Part shown: positions 62,222 to 64,000 of the stretch, in pieces
Position numbering within the stretch: position 1 is the stretch's first letter
How the letters are laid out: each line of letters begins with the position of its first letter
Assembly (NCBI RefSeq): GCF_000002985.6
Contig: NC_003280.10
Span: forward strand, 7,002,501 to 7,066,500
Direction: 5' to 3'
Length of the DNA stretch: 64,000 nt
Source: Caenorhabditis elegans
Taxonomy: Eukaryota > Nematoda > Chromadorea > Rhabditida > Rhabditidae
The notes under the pieces: generated by a model
Seen by the model: the letters and a program-made list of their open reading frames with translations, nothing else
Told to the model about the DNA's origin: nothing
Databases searched by the model: none
Translations under genes and position numbers: made by a program

Positions 62222-62617
62222 ATAATGAATATAACTACTGGTGGCTCGATATAGAAATGATAAATTTGTATGCTTTGTGTATTTTATGTTTTTTGTAACC
62301 TGAACACATTAGTTGTTTTTTATACCAGAATACAGCAGTGAACATGTATCAAGAGTTGTTAAAACTTGTTCCTACAGTATCTCCCGAGAAACTTCGGTCT
62401 TTGAACCTAGCGAATCAGTGCTTCTAGCCCTTTTTTACCAATCGAATTCCTCACAGGATACCAACTGAAACTATAATTCGTTAACATTTCCGATACCAAT
62501 TTTTTCCAGACTCGATCTTCTAAAGTCACTTGGTTTTATGTTTTATAAGTTTTATAGATAAACTACATGAAAAAATGGTGCATTATATCGATAACACATA
62601 AAAATTATAATTTAAGC
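62222..62617. other. Convergent 3' region
   Basis: 396 bp between the stops of the ligase gene and him-14; expected 3' UTRs. No other feature seen. Confidence 0.55.
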
Positions 62618-63005
62618 TTATTGACACATTTGCTCCTGACTGTCAATCTTGGCTAATTCATCGACCAAATATTTTCGAAGAGCTTTCATTTTATCAATAG
62701 CTTCCTTCTCTTCCTTCCATTTCTCGCCGTGCGTATCCTTAAAAAATTGTTGGTGTTCATGTAAAAACGGTAAAACGAACCATAAAATATTCAGCACATT
62801 CTCTGAAACGATGGTTCATGTAGACTTTGATCCTACGGCGTTCTGAGTCATAGTCTCGCTCCGTGCTGAAAAATGGTATTTTGTAAAAAAAAATCTTTTG
62901 GTTTTTGAACTCACTCCTCGACATTTGCTCTAAGTTCGGTTGCTAGTGATTGAGCATGCTCGATAACTTCATCGGGAATTGTTGAGAGTTCAACCAGCTC
63001 GAAAC
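62618..63005 (-). CDS. him-14: HIM-14 (MSH4) C-terminal exons; rest of the gene lies beyond the window
   Basis: MSH4 pairs with MSH5 to stabilise meiotic crossover intermediates. Three terminal exons are seen: 63005-62915, 62865-62781 and 62737-62618 (stop TAA at 62620-62618). The first reads FELVELSTIPDEVIEHAQSL, the conserved MutS C-terminal pattern (G-F/Y ... IP..V...A). It begins in phase 1 after a CAATTTTCAG acceptor, so an upstream exon exists. No MutS ATPase exon is found between 63006 and 64000, where nos-2 starts on the other strand. The gene therefore seems to span nos-2. Family assignment is from the MutS-like tail plus locus recall. Confidence 0.8.
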
Positions 63006-63173
63006 CTGAAAATTGTAAACCTAGAAATATTAGATTTTTTGGTTTTGATCTACTTTTTTGATCTAATCGAAAATCATTATTTTTAGTTTTTTACATGCGC
63101 GCCCGCTAAAAAACACACACAGACGACGGAAAGGGGAAATTCAAGCCATTTGAGTTTTTGTTCTTCTTGAAAG

Positions 63174-64000
63174 ATGTCTCTGGGTACTCCAAGTGAACCG
63201 ACTTCGACTCTCGAATCAGACATTTTTGACGATCTTTCGTTGTATTATCTAGAGGTAAAATATCAATATAAATTTTAAAAAATAATTAAATTTTAAAATT
63301 TCAGGATGTATTCCTTTCCGCCACAACGCCGTCGCCAACATTTGATTTGAGTGATCCATCGGATCCATCACTTTCGGATTCGTTTGACAGTGAATGGTCA
63401 CCAATGACTCCATGCTCAATAGAAAGACCGGAGACCTCAACATCATCAATCTTCTCGTTTGAAGCTAGACCCATCAAAACGGTAAGAAAATCTTTTCTTC
63501 TATGAATTAATAAAAATCAAAATATTATTTAGCCGCCACCTGCCGAATATCTTCGACTTCCGACATTCCTGTCAACGAATAATTCCGGATTTTTCGATTC
63601 AGTTGTCGCTTCGGATTTCAATTTGTACGGGAAGTTCAATGATTGGTTGAATGACAGCAAGCCTCGCAGTGGATCGTTTGCGATTGAATCTGCTGAAGAG
63701 CTCGCGAGGAATCCAAGAGAAACTCGCTCCGAGCCCGAAGTGCCATCATTGTTCAAAAGGCGTGAATATGGAGTAAGTTTGCTGGTATTTCAATAATATA
63801 AAATCTATATTTTTCCAGTGTGGATACTGTCGTTCCGTTGGATATATGCGATGGGAAACGCATACACGTAAGAAATGCGACAAGCTCAGCTCATTGGCTC
63901 CATGTAAAATTTGTGGAGCTCGCGGTGAAATGAATCACACCGAGACGTGAGTTGAAATATATTCAATATATTTCTAACGTGAGCATTTCAGGTACTGCCC
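63174..64000 (+). CDS. nos-2: NOS-2, Nanos-family RNA regulator (3' end outside window)
   Basis: Nanos proteins repress maternal mRNAs with Pumilio partners and protect primordial germ cells. Exons 63174-63254, 63305-63481, 63533-63772, 63819-63946 and 63992 onward. The N-terminal part is serine/proline-rich (LSDPSDPSLSDSFDSEWSP). The Nanos zinc-finger region begins at 63819: the first CCHC unit is CGYCRSVGYMRWETHTRKKC, then CKICGARGEMNHTETYC with the expected C-X2-C-X7-H-X4-C spacing. The first unit is shorter than the usual C-X2-C-X12-H-X10-C. Apparently nested in a him-14 intron on the opposite strand. Confidence 0.94.

Overview
The window is nuclear DNA of a Caenorhabditis nematode, and the gene content and order match Caenorhabditis elegans chromosome II (cosmids C52E12 and ZK1127). 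This rests on compact genes with 45-50 nt introns ending in TTTCAG, 3' splice sites placed directly on start codons (spliced-leader sites), an operon-like gene row, foldback repeats, and ten proteins recognisable by sequence. I could not run a database search; gene symbols come from protein recognition.

Layout. 1-7709 (+): 3' part of unc-104 (kinesin-3), with two head-to-head tRNA genes in an intron. 8577-10190 (-): sqv-7, a nucleotide-sugar transporter. 10713-20009 (-): lst-6, a DENN-PLAT-RUN protein with a decayed non-LTR retrotransposon in one intron. About 20.6-20.8 kb: a near-perfect 91 bp-arm palindrome between divergent genes. 20964-22380 (+): a C2H2 zinc-finger gene. 23314-27384 (+): znf-598. 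27385-35803: about 8.4 kb with repeats and one orphan acidic exon. 35804-39031 (+): cin-4, a truncated topoisomerase II copy whose catalytic residues are lost. 39160-40289: a 1.1 kb terminal-inverted-repeat element. 40556-44853: a 1.48 kb, nearly identical inverted duplication of the 3' half of tcer-1. 43541-47571 (-): intact tcer-1. 48175-53513 (+): a closely spaced five-gene row (RCL1-like, an unrecognised protein, RNase H2 subunit C, BCCIP, an unrecognised protein), probably one operon. 53816-55443 (-): cth-2. 55444-60119: no gene seen. 60120-62221 (+): an acyl-CoA/4-coumarate-CoA ligase-type enzyme (probably acs-6). 62618-63005 (-): last exons of him-14 (MSH4). 63174-64000 (+): 5' part of nos-2, apparently nested in a him-14 intron.

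Most genes are unrelated housekeeping or neuronal functions packed side by side. The operon-like row may link ribosome biogenesis (RCL1, BCCIP) with nucleic-acid maintenance (RNase H2C). No bacterial-type defence system, CRISPR array or virus is present. The most notable items are a tRNA with an alanine body but a threonine anticodon, the inactivated topoisomerase II copy, the tcer-1 inverted duplication and several mobile-element/intron interactions.
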